From Bacteroidia bacterium (lineage in GTDB: Bacteria > Bacteroidota > Bacteroidia > B-17B0 > Aurantibacillaceae): a DNA stretch of 64,000 bases. Below are positions 45,332-53,946 of the stretch, piece by piece. The stretch covers positions 35,905 to 99,904 of the forward strand of contig JADLER010000128.1 of the NCBI GenBank assembly GCA_020846025.1, read 5' to 3'. The translations under genes and the position numbers were made by a program. Under the pieces are notes generated by a model, which was not told the origin of the DNA, ran no database searches, and saw only the letters and a program-made list of their open reading frames with translations. Within the stretch, counting starts at the first letter, position 1. Every line of letters starts with the position of its first letter.

Positions 45332-46597
45332 TTATGTTTTTTGTTTTTTCTTTTTAGCTGCAGGAAACAAAATATTGTTTAATATTAATCGATAGCCTGG
45401 TGAATTTGGATGAAGGCTTAAATCTGTAGGAGGATCTTCTACCTTGTGCATATAGTCTTCAGGATCGTGCCCTCCATAAAAAGTCCATGTGCCTTTACCG
45501 TAATCTCCGTGTATATATCGTGCTTCGTTAAATGCTTTAGATTCGCCCATAACCAATACGTTCTTCTTAATAAACTGTTTTGAATAAGCGGTTGTTTGAC
45601 CATAAAAACCCTGAATGGTTTGCTGATGATTTTGACATAACATAGTTGGAACTGGATCCCACTTAGCCGAAAATTCAAACAAGGTAAATAAATCATTTTC
45701 TTTATTCACGCCATATTGCATTCGTGTACTCGTTGCATCAATGTTAGAAAATTCGTATTCATATGGATTCGTACTTAATTGATAATTCTCAAAGGCGTAA
45801 CCTTTTCCAAAATCAATTTTTTTATTCATAGCTGGATCGGCTGGATCATGATCAAACATCGATTCACAAATATCAACTCCTTCAGATGCCAGTGCTATAT
45901 CATAACTATCAGTGGCACTACACATCGCAAACAAGAAACCACCACCAAACACAAAATCATTTATCTTTTTAGCAACTGCTAATTTCAGTTGAGATACTTT
46001 TGAGAAACCTAATTTTTTAGCCATCTCTTCGTTTGATTTTACCTCAGCCTGATACCAAGCTGCATTGCGATAGGCTGCATAAAAGCGTCCATATTGTCCT
46101 GTAAAATCTTCGTGATGTAAATGTAACCAATCGTATTCTTTTAGTTTATCCATGATTAATTCTTCATCATACACCACATCATACGGTATTTCTGCATATT
46201 TTAAAACCAATGTTACAGCATCATCCCAAGGCTGTTTGGTTTTTGGTGAATACACTGCAATTCTTGGTGCTTTCTCCAATTTTATAGCATCTTGGTTTAT
46301 GGCAGGATTAGCAATATCTGCTAAAATACCATTTGCCTGTGCATCAGAAATTAATTCAAAACTTACTCCTCTAGTTTTACATTCTGTGGATACTTGAGGT
46401 GAATTAGGAATTAAAAAACTTCCTCCTCTATAATTAACTAACCATTGAATTTCCAACTCTCCTTTTAAACTCCAATACGCAATGCCATAAGCTTTTAAAT
46501 GATTTTTTTGTGTTTCATCCATTGGTATTAATAAATAAGCACCGTAACCCTTTACAAAAATTATAAAGAAAAAAAGTATAGAAAAAAGGCGTTTCAT
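45332..46597 (-). CDS. Exported GATase1-like protein (Bacteroidota family often labelled 'asparagine synthetase B')
   Basis: After a short signal peptide ('ILFFFIIFVKGYG') the 421-residue protein has the conserved opening 'LLIPMDETQKNHLKAYGIAYW'. Then comes a domain resembling class I glutamine-amidotransferase/ThuA folds: 'PRIAVYSPKTKQPWDDAVTL', 'DWLHLHHEDFTGQYG' and 'GGGFLFAMCSATDSYD' with a cysteine at the expected nucleophile elbow. I recall relatives annotated 'asparagine synthetase B', but there is no ATP-pyrophosphatase motif and no N-terminal nucleophile cysteine, so that name is not supported. The location is probably periplasm or outer face and the substrate is unknown. Its start is an ATG. 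The SnoaL-like gene is 55 bp upstream on the same strand. Confidence 0.62.
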   Translation of the reverse strand: MKRLFSILFFFIIFVKGYGAYLLIPMDETQKNHLKAYGIAYWSLKGELEIQWLVNYRGGSFLIPNSPQVSTECKTRGVSFELISDAQANGILADIANPAINQDAIKLEKAPRIAVYSPKTKQPWDDAVTLVLKYAEIPYDVVYDEELIMDKLKEYDWLHLHHEDFTGQYGRFYAAYRNAAWYQAEVKSNEEMAKKLGFSKVSQLKLAVAKKINDFVFGGGFLFAMCSATDSYDIALASEGVDICESMFDHDPADPAMNKKIDFGKGYAFENYQLSTNPYEYEFSNIDATSTRMQYGVNKENDLFTLFEFSAKWDPVPTMLCQNHQQTIQGFYGQTTAYSKQFIKKNVLVMGESKAFNEARYIHGDYGKGTWTFYGGHDPEDYMHKVEDPPTDLSLHPNSPGYRLILNNILFPAAKKKKQKT

Positions 46598-46652
46598 AGA
46601 TGTCCTAAGATACTAAAATACCTAAACAATATGACGTTAATTGCTGTTAAAA

Positions 46653-47018
46653 TTAACCATGATAAACTCTTGAGAAAACAATTAATCCATCCTTAATCTG
46701 TAATACTTCGCCCACATTCAAATCTTCATCATTATTTACATGGCGTATATATTCCATAAACACTTGTTCTTCATCTATAGTTAATTTAATAAGCTCATAT
46801 CTTAAAGTCGGGAGTCTATCAAAAGCATCTTGCCACCATTCTCTGAGCGCAGCTTTCCCTTTAATTAAACCCTTTGTTTCAGGCTTTCTAATTTTTAACT
46901 TAGGGCTATAATGTTGAGCATTATCATTATAGAGTGATAATAATTTTTCTAGGTTATGTTCATTAAATGCCTCAAACCATTTTAAGGCAATCTGTTTATT
47001 TTGTTGTGAAGTTGTCAT
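46653..47018 (-). CDS. SnoaL-like (NTF2-fold) protein
   Basis: At 121 residues this is one NTF2-like cone: 'NKQIALKWFEAFNEHNLEKL', 'LYNDNAQHYSPK', 'GKAALREWWQDAFDRLP' and the closing strand 'IKDGLIVFSRVYHG'. The fold serves as a polyketide cyclase, steroid isomerase or ligand-binding protein; the sequence does not say which. There is no signal peptide. It starts 57 bp from the divergent UbiD-family gene, so the two may share a control region. Confidence 0.8.
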   Translation of the reverse strand: MTTSQQNKQIALKWFEAFNEHNLEKLLSLYNDNAQHYSPKLKIRKPETKGLIKGKAALREWWQDAFDRLPTLRYELIKLTIDEEQVFMEYIRHVNNDEDLNVGEVLQIKDGLIVFSRVYHG

Positions 47019-47075
47019 AATTATTATGGATCAAATGTAATTATTTAATGAAAGGTATTTATATTTATAAGCAAT

Positions 47076-48911
47076 ATGGGATATAAAAGTTTAAGAGCTT
47101 GCTTGAAAGATTTGGAAAAAAACCATCATTTGGTTCGAATTAAGGAAGAGGTAGATCCAAATTTAGAGATGGCTGCCATACATTTAAGAGTACATGAAAT
47201 GGCTGGGCCAGCTTTATTATTCGAAAATGTAAAAGGAACCAGCTTTCAGTGTGCCTCCAATATTTATGGAACTCTCGAACGTAGTAAGTTTATTTTCAGA
47301 GATACCTTTTCTACAATTCAAACCTTAATTGATATTAAAAATAATCCCATAAAGGCTATTAAAAATCCTTTTCAATATTTAGATGTTTCTTTAACTGCTT
47401 TATCTGCTCTACCACTAAAAAATCCACTTTCTAAACCTGTTCTATTTAAAGAAACAAGTATTGATAAATTACCTTTGATAAAACATTGGCCAAAGGATGG
47501 TGGTGCATTTGTTACCTTACCACAAGTGTATAGCGAAGATATTGAAAAACCTGGCATAATGAATGCCAATTTAGGAATGTATCGCATTCAATTAAACGGA
47601 AATGATTATATCTTAAATAAAGAAATAGGATTACATTATCAATTACATCGAGGTATTGGAGTTCATCAATCAAAAGCAAATAAGAAAGGAAAACCATTAA
47701 AAGTGTCTATCTTTATTGGTGGGCCACCAAGCCATGCCGTTGCTGCTGTTATGCCACTACCCGAAGGATTAAGCGAAATGACATTTGCAGGTGCATTGGC
47801 AAACAGAAGATTTAGATATACATATAAAGATGGTTTTTGTATTAGCACTGATGCTGATTTTGTTATTACAGGTGAAGTTTTTCCGAACGAAAATAAGCCC
47901 GAAGGCCCTTTTGGAGATCATCTTGGATATTATAGTTTAACGCATGATTTCCCTGTAATGAAGGTACATAAGGTATATCATCGTGAAGATGCTATTTGGC
48001 CTTTTACAGTAGTTGGAAGACCCCCACAAGAAGATACAAGTTTTGGTCAAATTATACATGAGCTAACAGGAAATGCCATTAAACACGAATTACCAGGTGT
48101 AAAAGAAGTTCATGCCGTAGATGCTGCTGGTGTGCATCCATTACTTTTAGCAATAGGTAGCGAACGTTACACGCCTTATAACCAAACAAAACAGCCTTCT
48201 GAAATATTAACTATTGCCAATCATATTCTCGGAAAAGGTCAATTAAGCCTTGCTAAATATTTATTTATTACAGCCGAAGATGAACAAAAGCTAAGCACAC
48301 ATAACATTGAAGAGTTTTATCAATATATATTAGAACGCATTAATCTTAAACGTGATTTACATTTTTATACTCATACAAGCATTGATACCTTAGATTATAG
48401 CGGAACAGAACTAAACAGTGGTAGTAAATTAGTAGTGGCAGCTTATGGCTCAAAATGTCGAAATTTAGCAACTCAAATTGCGTCAAGTTTGAATGACCTA
48501 AAAACATTTTACAACCCACAAACAGTATTCCCGGGTGTATTGATATTACAAGGAAATTTATTTACTACCTATCAAATTGCACAAAAAGAGTTTGAAGCAT
48601 TCAATGATGAGCTAAAAGCAAAACAAATAGATTTGACAGGATTTCCTCTTATTGTTGTAGTAGATGATGCTAGCTTTGTTGCAGCCAATCTTAAAAATTG
48701 GTTATGGGTTACATTCACACGTTCTAATCCAAGTCATGATGTGTATGGTGTAAATTCATTTATAGCATATAAACACTTTGGTTGCGATAATTTAATAATT
48801 GATGCTCGCATAAAACCTCATCACGCACCCGTTTTAGAGAAAGATATCTCCATTGAAAAAAAGGTTGATAAACTTTTTGAAAAAGGAGGCAGTTTGTATG
48901 GGTTGAAATAA
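47076..48911 (+). CDS. UbiD-family decarboxylase (prenylated-FMN dependent)
   Basis: The 611-residue protein matches the long UbiD form, with 'LRACLKDLEKNHHLVRI', 'GPALLFENVKG' and the catalytic-region 'NKPEGPFGDHLGYYS'. UbiD enzymes decarboxylate aromatic or alpha,beta-unsaturated acids with prenylated FMN made by a UbiX enzyme (not in the window). Because mqnE of the futalosine pathway is 10 kb away, a role as the late naphthoate carboxy-lyase of that menaquinone route is plausible but inferred. The ATG at 47076 matches the family start. Confidence 0.88.
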   Translation: MGYKSLRACLKDLEKNHHLVRIKEEVDPNLEMAAIHLRVHEMAGPALLFENVKGTSFQCASNIYGTLERSKFIFRDTFSTIQTLIDIKNNPIKAIKNPFQYLDVSLTALSALPLKNPLSKPVLFKETSIDKLPLIKHWPKDGGAFVTLPQVYSEDIEKPGIMNANLGMYRIQLNGNDYILNKEIGLHYQLHRGIGVHQSKANKKGKPLKVSIFIGGPPSHAVAAVMPLPEGLSEMTFAGALANRRFRYTYKDGFCISTDADFVITGEVFPNENKPEGPFGDHLGYYSLTHDFPVMKVHKVYHREDAIWPFTVVGRPPQEDTSFGQIIHELTGNAIKHELPGVKEVHAVDAAGVHPLLLAIGSERYTPYNQTKQPSEILTIANHILGKGQLSLAKYLFITAEDEQKLSTHNIEEFYQYILERINLKRDLHFYTHTSIDTLDYSGTELNSGSKLVVAAYGSKCRNLATQIASSLNDLKTFYNPQTVFPGVLILQGNLFTTYQIAQKEFEAFNDELKAKQIDLTGFPLIVVVDDASFVAANLKNWLWVTFTRSNPSHDVYGVNSFIAYKHFGCDNLIIDARIKPHHAPVLEKDISIEKKVDKLFEKGGSLYGLK

Positions 48912-48922
48912 TAAAGAAATTC

Positions 48923-50713
48923 TTAAATTTTTACACCAATAACTAGCATGTCATCTACTTGCTCTAAATTTCCACGCCACTCCTCGATAGTTTGATTCAG
49001 AATGGTTTTTTGTTTTTCTATTGGTTGATTACTTACTTCCAATAATAATTGACGGAAATTACCTGCCATAAATTTTCTACCTTTAGGTCCGCCAAACTGG
49101 TCAGCATATCCATCAGAGAATATATAAACCAAGTCATCTTTTTGTAATTGTATTGTATGATTAGTGAAATTTTGTTTTTCACCTACATACATTCCTACTG
49201 GAAATTTATCAGCTTTATACTGAATTAACTCACCATTTCTAATAATATATAGCGGATTAAATGCGCCTGCATATTGCATTTCTAATGTCTTATAGTTAAT
49301 TGCACAAAAAGACATATCCATACCATCTTTAGTTTTTGAATGATCGCTTCCTTTATTATTTGTATGCAATGTATTAGCAACACCATCATTCATACTATCC
49401 ATTATTAATGCTGGATTTACTTGATGTGTGTTTTTAAGAATATCTTTTAATAAATTATATCCCACAATACTCATAAATGCGCCAGGAACTCCATGCCCAG
49501 TACAATCAACAGCTGCAAAGCAACTCCAATCTTCTTTTTTATCAACCCAATAAAAATCACCACTTACAATATCTTTTGGTTTATATAATACAAACGATTG
49601 TGGTAAAACTTGTTTTACGAATGAATTAGGTGGTAAAATTGCCTCTTGTATTCGTTTAGCGTAATGAATACTATCAGTAACTTGTTTGAAAAGAATTTCT
49701 AATTCTTTTGTTTTTACCTCAATTTCTTCTTTTTGCCTAACAACTTCCTCAGTTCTCTCAATTACTTTTTGCTCTAATACTCTTTCATTTTCCGATAAAC
49801 TATCGCGCATTTTTAAGAGTGCATGACCAAGACTATCATCTTTACTTAGAGGTCGGTAATAAGCTTCAAAGTTTCCAGTTCCTGTTTGTTTGGCAAACTC
49901 CGTTGTGCTCTCCATTGATTCTACTAAACTATTCAGTGCCGTTCCCATTTCACCAATCTCATCCGTACGATAACTGATTCTTTCTTTTGGTAAAATACCC
50001 AAGCCCATTGATAATAACATTTTTTTAAGTTGCTGTATAGGTTTAGTAATTGAGCGAGTAGTAAATACAGCAATTAAAATTCCACCAACAAATAAACCTA
50101 TCCCTAATAGTTTTACTAATCGATCTAAAAAATTAAAAGATTGGAACATTTGAGTAGTTGTTTCCTCGGCTGCGGTCTGCTTTTGTGAAATTAACTCATT
50201 TAACTGAGTATAAAGCATTTTAATTTTTTCTTGACTATCTTCAAATGGACCTGTTACAGTAAACTTAATGGCTGGATCTTGGTAACTCTCCCATGAATTG
50301 AGTGGCGACATGATCTCTTCTTGATATAAATAAAATAACTCGTCACTAAATTTCACGATAGATTTATACTTTAGCTTCTCTTCCTCTGGCCAATCTTTAG
50401 CCAATTCATTAACTTTATTTTTTAGTTGAGGATACTCTTTATTAATTAAAACCCTTAACTCTGTTTTAGAAATGTCATCATTAGTAGATTGAAAAAGATA
50501 CCATTTTGTAATTAAAGTTTGAGACTTCTGTAGTAAATAATTAAATTCTTTTAATGAAGACACAGATGGTGTTACTTGACCAACAACCGAATCAGTTTGG
50601 CTTTTACTTTTTGTAACAATAATGATAGTTGCAATAAAAGCAATAAGAGTTAAGAACAACAAAGCACCAAAACCAGTTCCTATTTTTCTACCAATAGTAA
50701 ATCGAAATGCCAT
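48923..50713 (-). CDS. HAMP-SpoIIE/PP2C membrane phosphatase
   Basis: The 596-residue protein has a membrane helix at 15-34 ('LLFLTLIAFIATIIIV'), a four-helix sensor of about 150 residues and a second helix near 200 ('GIGLFVGGILIAVF'). HAMP follows ('TTRSITKPIQQLKKMLLSMG'), then a long coiled coil and signalling helix ('IHYAKRIQEAILPP') and a SpoIIE phosphatase with every motif intact ('SGDFYW', 'DCTGHGVPGA', 'KDGMDMS', 'SDGYADQFGGP', 'QVDDM'). It is third in the operon yfiR-like / TPR / this gene (gap 17 bp), so YfiR may gate its periplasmic sensor. This would parallel YfiBNR, where YfiR represses the YfiN diguanylate cyclase. Confidence 0.88.
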   Translation of the reverse strand: MAFRFTIGRKIGTGFGALLFLTLIAFIATIIIVTKSKSQTDSVVGQVTPSVSSLKEFNYLLQKSQTLITKWYLFQSTNDDISKTELRVLINKEYPQLKNKVNELAKDWPEEEKLKYKSIVKFSDELFYLYQEEIMSPLNSWESYQDPAIKFTVTGPFEDSQEKIKMLYTQLNELISQKQTAAEETTTQMFQSFNFLDRLVKLLGIGLFVGGILIAVFTTRSITKPIQQLKKMLLSMGLGILPKERISYRTDEIGEMGTALNSLVESMESTTEFAKQTGTGNFEAYYRPLSKDDSLGHALLKMRDSLSENERVLEQKVIERTEEVVRQKEEIEVKTKELEILFKQVTDSIHYAKRIQEAILPPNSFVKQVLPQSFVLYKPKDIVSGDFYWVDKKEDWSCFAAVDCTGHGVPGAFMSIVGYNLLKDILKNTHQVNPALIMDSMNDGVANTLHTNNKGSDHSKTKDGMDMSFCAINYKTLEMQYAGAFNPLYIIRNGELIQYKADKFPVGMYVGEKQNFTNHTIQLQKDDLVYIFSDGYADQFGGPKGRKFMAGNFRQLLLEVSNQPIEKQKTILNQTIEEWRGNLEQVDDMLVIGVKI

Positions 50714-50730
50714 AGTGAAGTGTTACTTAC

Positions 50731-51651
50731 TTATTTTTGTTTTTGAATTTCCTCTTTTTTTTGCTTAAACTCATTTGCTTTTGCCTCATCTAATAAGGCA
50801 TTATAAATACCTTCTAATCCTTCCAAGGCTTTACTTTCTTTAGGATTTAATTCATACACCTTTATCATAAAAGGTAATGATTGCTTAAATAATTTCTTAG
50901 CATTTTCTTGAATAACATCTAATTGAGATAAATCTATATCATAATCCATCATACGCATTAACGTGGCACCTTGGTTATAATATAAGACACCTAAATTCAT
51001 ATTTGCGCTAATATTTTTAGGATCAAGTTCTAATACCTTTAATAAGGCAGCTTTAGCTACATCGCCATATCTTTGATTAAAGTTATTTTTAATATACAAC
51101 TCGGCAAACATACTTCCTTTAGCTGTATAATAAGCAATATCTTTTTCTTTAAAATCAAACTCCGGACTATAGATAGCATAGTATTTTTTATATTTAAAGT
51201 AATTGGTATCTGCTTTTACATCGTTCAATGAATCCTTTAATAAAATTGTTGCAAGTTTGTAATACGAAGAAGACGCACTCTTAATAAAAGCCATATTATT
51301 TTCATAATATTCTTTTTTAGCATCCAATTTAATTGACTTTTGAACAGACACCATGGCTGTATCCAACAAATATGTTTTAGCTTGAGTAGGTAAGTTTATT
51401 TGTTTAAATGTTTGGATATAAGCAAAACTACGAATATGCCACACTGCTGGATCGTCTTTTGTTTCTGAATGAAGTACCGTCTTATCAATAATATAAATTG
51501 CTTGCTCGTATTTCTTTTCTTGACATAACTTCTGAGCCTCCATTAACAAATCATTCTGCGCATAGAAATTATGAGCAATACATATCAATAAGAAACCTAC
51601 ACAGTTTCTGATGTAATGATATGAATTTGAACTTGTTATCACGTTATACAA
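50731..51651 (-). CDS. Exported TPR protein in the YfiR-SpoIIE operon
   Basis: The 306-residue protein has an N-terminal hydrophobic segment ('VGFLLICIAHNFYAQ') and several TPR-like helical pairs ('EAQKLCQEKKYEQAIYIID', 'LELDPKNISANMNLGVLYYN', 'VYELNPKESKALEGLEGIYN'), and ends in a charged helix. It probably bridges proteins in the periplasm, between YfiR and the HAMP sensor (inference from operon order). There is no ATG before the leader: the start is TTG at 51651 or, perhaps better, GTG at 51642. The gaps are 14 bp to the yfiR-like gene and 17 bp to the phosphatase gene. Confidence 0.78.
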   Translation of the reverse strand: MYNVITSSNSYHYIRNCVGFLLICIAHNFYAQNDLLMEAQKLCQEKKYEQAIYIIDKTVLHSETKDDPAVWHIRSFAYIQTFKQINLPTQAKTYLLDTAMVSVQKSIKLDAKKEYYENNMAFIKSASSSYYKLATILLKDSLNDVKADTNYFKYKKYYAIYSPEFDFKEKDIAYYTAKGSMFAELYIKNNFNQRYGDVAKAALLKVLELDPKNISANMNLGVLYYNQGATLMRMMDYDIDLSQLDVIQENAKKLFKQSLPFMIKVYELNPKESKALEGLEGIYNALLDEAKANEFKQKKEEIQKQK

Positions 51652-51665
51652 ATTTAATTATTAAT

Positions 51666-52193
51666 TTAATCAACCACAATAGCTAAACCATTTAACCCTT
51701 CACCTGTAATCAATCCCGCTTTTTTGGCGTTATTTTGGCTATATTCAAATCGTTGCTTATTTTCTTCTACTACAAAGTTTATTACTGCACCTGCCTTGGC
51801 AAGTCCTGGTTTTTCTGTTACTATTAATGAGCCTTTACCTTTTAGTTTATTAATTGCATCTTTTAAAACATCTGATTCTGAACCCAAAATGAATAAAATT
51901 TGTGGGGGATCGGTTGCATAACTACTTGAGTTCTTTACTTCAATTTTTTGTGCTCCCACTTGCTTAGTAGAAGCCATTTTATTGAGTTCTACATTTAATG
52001 ATGAATTACTACCTACAATTTGAATTACAAAATTGCCAGTTCGCATTTTTTCTGGCCATTTAAAATATTTAGTAAAATTATATAAGAATACAGCTTTAAC
52101 TTTAGCATTTGTATCATAGTTATTTTGCTGTTGGAAGCTCAAACTTGAAAATGCTAAAATTATTAATAAGCTATATTGAACTATTTTTCTCAA
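51666..52193 (-). CDS. YfiR-family periplasmic protein (DUF4154)
   Basis: The 175-residue protein has a signal peptide ('YSLLIILAFSSLSFQ') and the YfiR core: 'AKVKAVFLYNFTKYFKWPE', 'NFVIQIVGSN', 'QILFILGSES', 'LIVTEKPGLAKAGAVINFVV' and a C-terminal 'NNAKKAGLITGEGLNGLA'. YfiR is a periplasmic repressor of an inner-membrane signalling protein in Pseudomonas; here the downstream output is a HAMP-SpoIIE phosphatase instead of a diguanylate cyclase. The start codon is TTG at 52193, with a TAA immediately upstream in frame, so no alternative exists. It is divergent from the ECF sigma gene with a 136-bp gap. Confidence 0.85.
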   Translation of the reverse strand: MRKIVQYSLLIILAFSSLSFQQQNNYDTNAKVKAVFLYNFTKYFKWPEKMRTGNFVIQIVGSNSSLNVELNKMASTKQVGAQKIEVKNSSSYATDPPQILFILGSESDVLKDAINKLKGKGSLIVTEKPGLAKAGAVINFVVEENKQRFEYSQNNAKKAGLITGEGLNGLAIVVD

Positions 52194-52329
52194 TTATCAC
52201 ACTCCTATTATCAAATAGTTTGCCGTAATAGGGTAACTGACAAATTTAAGATTAACAAAGAACTAAACAAAGGATTTTTTAACATTTAATAATCTATTAA
52301 AATCAATAATTTTACCTTAACAAATTCGG

Positions 52330-52911
52330 GTGATTTATAACGAAAAATACAATCAATCAACTGACAATGAACTAATTACACTTTACAAAAGTAGTAACGA
52401 AAGTTTATTTTTAGGTATTTTATATAAAAGATATGCGCATTTGGTTCTTGGTTTGTGTTTTAAATACCTAAAAAATGAAGACGAATCAAAAGATGCCGTA
52501 ATGCAAATATTCGAGAAATTACTCATTGATTTAAAAAGATTCGAGATTCAATATTTTAAAAGTTGGCTTTATACATATTCTAAAAATCATTGCTTATTAT
52601 CATTAAGAAACAAGCAAAGTAAATTGAGAAAAGATATTGACTTGAAAAATAATGCTTCTTTATTTATGGAAACTGAGGTTATGACGCATCTTAATGAAGC
52701 AAATCAAAAAGAAAGTACATATATATTACTCGAAAATGCCATTAATGAATTAAACGAAGGACAAAAAAAGTGCATCCATTTATTTTATTTTAAAGAAAAA
52801 ACATATCAAGAAATTTCTGATTTAACAGGATATAGCTTAAATGAGGTAAAAAGTTTTATTCAGAATGGAAAACGTAACTTAAAGATAAAACTAGAAAACA
52901 AAGGTGAATAA
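52330..52911 (+). CDS. ECF-type RNA polymerase sigma factor
   Basis: The 193-residue protein has region 2 ('YKRYAHLVLGLCFKYLKN', 'DAVMQIFEKLL', 'FKSWLYTYSKNHCL') and region 4 ('LNEGQKKCIHLFYFKEKTYQ', 'EVKSFIQNGKRNLKIKL'), with no extra domain. It directs transcription of an unknown regulon. The start is GTG at 52330; no ATG lies ahead of region 2. The stop overlaps the next gene by 8 bp, a coupling typical of sigma/anti-sigma pairs. It is divergent from the yfiR-like operon, which it may control. Confidence 0.88.
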   Translation: MIYNEKYNQSTDNELITLYKSSNESLFLGILYKRYAHLVLGLCFKYLKNEDESKDAVMQIFEKLLIDLKRFEIQYFKSWLYTYSKNHCLLSLRNKQSKLRKDIDLKNNASLFMETEVMTHLNEANQKESTYILLENAINELNEGQKKCIHLFYFKEKTYQEISDLTGYSLNEVKSFIQNGKRNLKIKLENKGE

Positions 52912-53944
52912 ACCAACAAAACATAATTATTTAGATAAGGATAAATTCTTTCATTTACTTGAGAATTACTCAAACGATGTAAAGAATAATGATGCTATTG
53001 ATGAATTTGAGAAAGAAGCTTTGGAAGGATTTAACTCAAACACTTCTTTAAATAAGGCTAAAGAACTCAGTAATGAAATTGACTTTGCCATCCAATCTAA
53101 AATTAATAATCATAAAAAACAGCAAAGTAATAAATTCATTTGGATTGGCGCTGCTGCTACATTAGCGTTACTTGTTACATTTAGCTACATACTTTTAATT
53201 AAAAACAACACTAAGCAAAATATTGCCATCAATACCCCACCAACTGAAGTTAAATTGAATGAAAAACATTTGATTGAGAATTCCTTACCTGCAATTTCAA
53301 ATGAACAAACTAAATCTTCTACTGCTGAAGCAAATAGTGGAATAGAATTAATTAAAACTAATCAGGCAATTACGAATTTAAAAGACCAAAAACTATTAGA
53401 AAAAGGAGATGCTGATAAAAGACCACTTCAAGACAAATTACAATCATCCAATTCTATCACAAGTACTTCCGACCATGACGAAGCAACTATTCCTACTGAG
53501 GTATATGCTATTGAATCGGATCCGCAAAGTATTGCTGGTAATATAGATTACGAAAAATTATCAGAAGAAAGAATTGAAACTGCGAAATCTAATAAAAATA
53601 TTGAAGCTAAAAGTAAAAAAGAAACACCACCTTTAGCACAAAGTATCCCCTCTGTACCAGAGGCACACTACCAAGGAGGCGAAAAAGCGATTGTTCAATT
53701 TATACTTAACTATTTTAAAAATCATTATCCTCACATCACACCACAACAAGATTTTATTTTAGAAGCCAAGGTACTTGCAAATGGAACTCTAAATGTAAAA
53801 TCCATTAAGTCTATATCATCAGATGACAACTGTAAATGTATTAACGAACTAACAGAAGCGCTCAATTCTATGACGGGTTGGAATCCTGCCACAAAAAACG
53901 GAACCCCTCAGAGTTCCGTTATTAAAATAGTATTAAAGTTTTAA
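52904..53944 (+). CDS. Membrane protein, putative anti-sigma with TonB-like C-terminal domain
   Basis: The 346-residue protein has a cytoplasmic N-terminus of about 75 residues, one membrane helix (76-98, 'FIWIGAAATLALLVTFSYIL'), a long low-complexity periplasmic linker rich in Ser/Glu/Lys, and a C-terminal domain resembling TonB/energy-transducer ends ('YQGGEKAIVQFILNYFKNHY', 'ILEAKVLANGTLNVKSIKSI', 'MTGWNPATKNGTPQSSVIKI'). Translation starts at GTG 52904, inside the sigma gene. The position and topology say anti-sigma; the C-terminal domain would sense something at the outer membrane or wall. The 3' end of this gene carries the terminator of the convergent minus-strand gene. Confidence 0.75.
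   Translation: MNKPTKHNYLDKDKFFHLLENYSNDVKNNDAIDEFEKEALEGFNSNTSLNKAKELSNEIDFAIQSKINNHKKQQSNKFIWIGAAATLALLVTFSYILLIKNNTKQNIAINTPPTEVKLNEKHLIENSLPAISNEQTKSSTAEANSGIELIKTNQAITNLKDQKLLEKGDADKRPLQDKLQSSNSITSTSDHDEATIPTEVYAIESDPQSIAGNIDYEKLSEERIETAKSNKNIEAKSKKETPPLAQSIPSVPEAHYQGGEKAIVQFILNYFKNHYPHITPQQDFILEAKVLANGTLNVKSIKSISSDDNCKCINELTEALNSMTGWNPATKNGTPQSSVIKIVLKF
53891..53920 (-). terminator. Terminator of the beta-helix protein gene, inside the 3' end of the convergent gene
   Basis: AACGGAAC (53897-53904) and GTTCCGTT (53913-53920) form a perfect 8-bp stem with an 8-nt loop. On the minus strand six T follow the stem (complement of 53893-53898, partly overlapping its end). It lies 27 bp beyond the stop at 53947. 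Confidence 0.72.
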
Positions 53945-53946
53945 TA

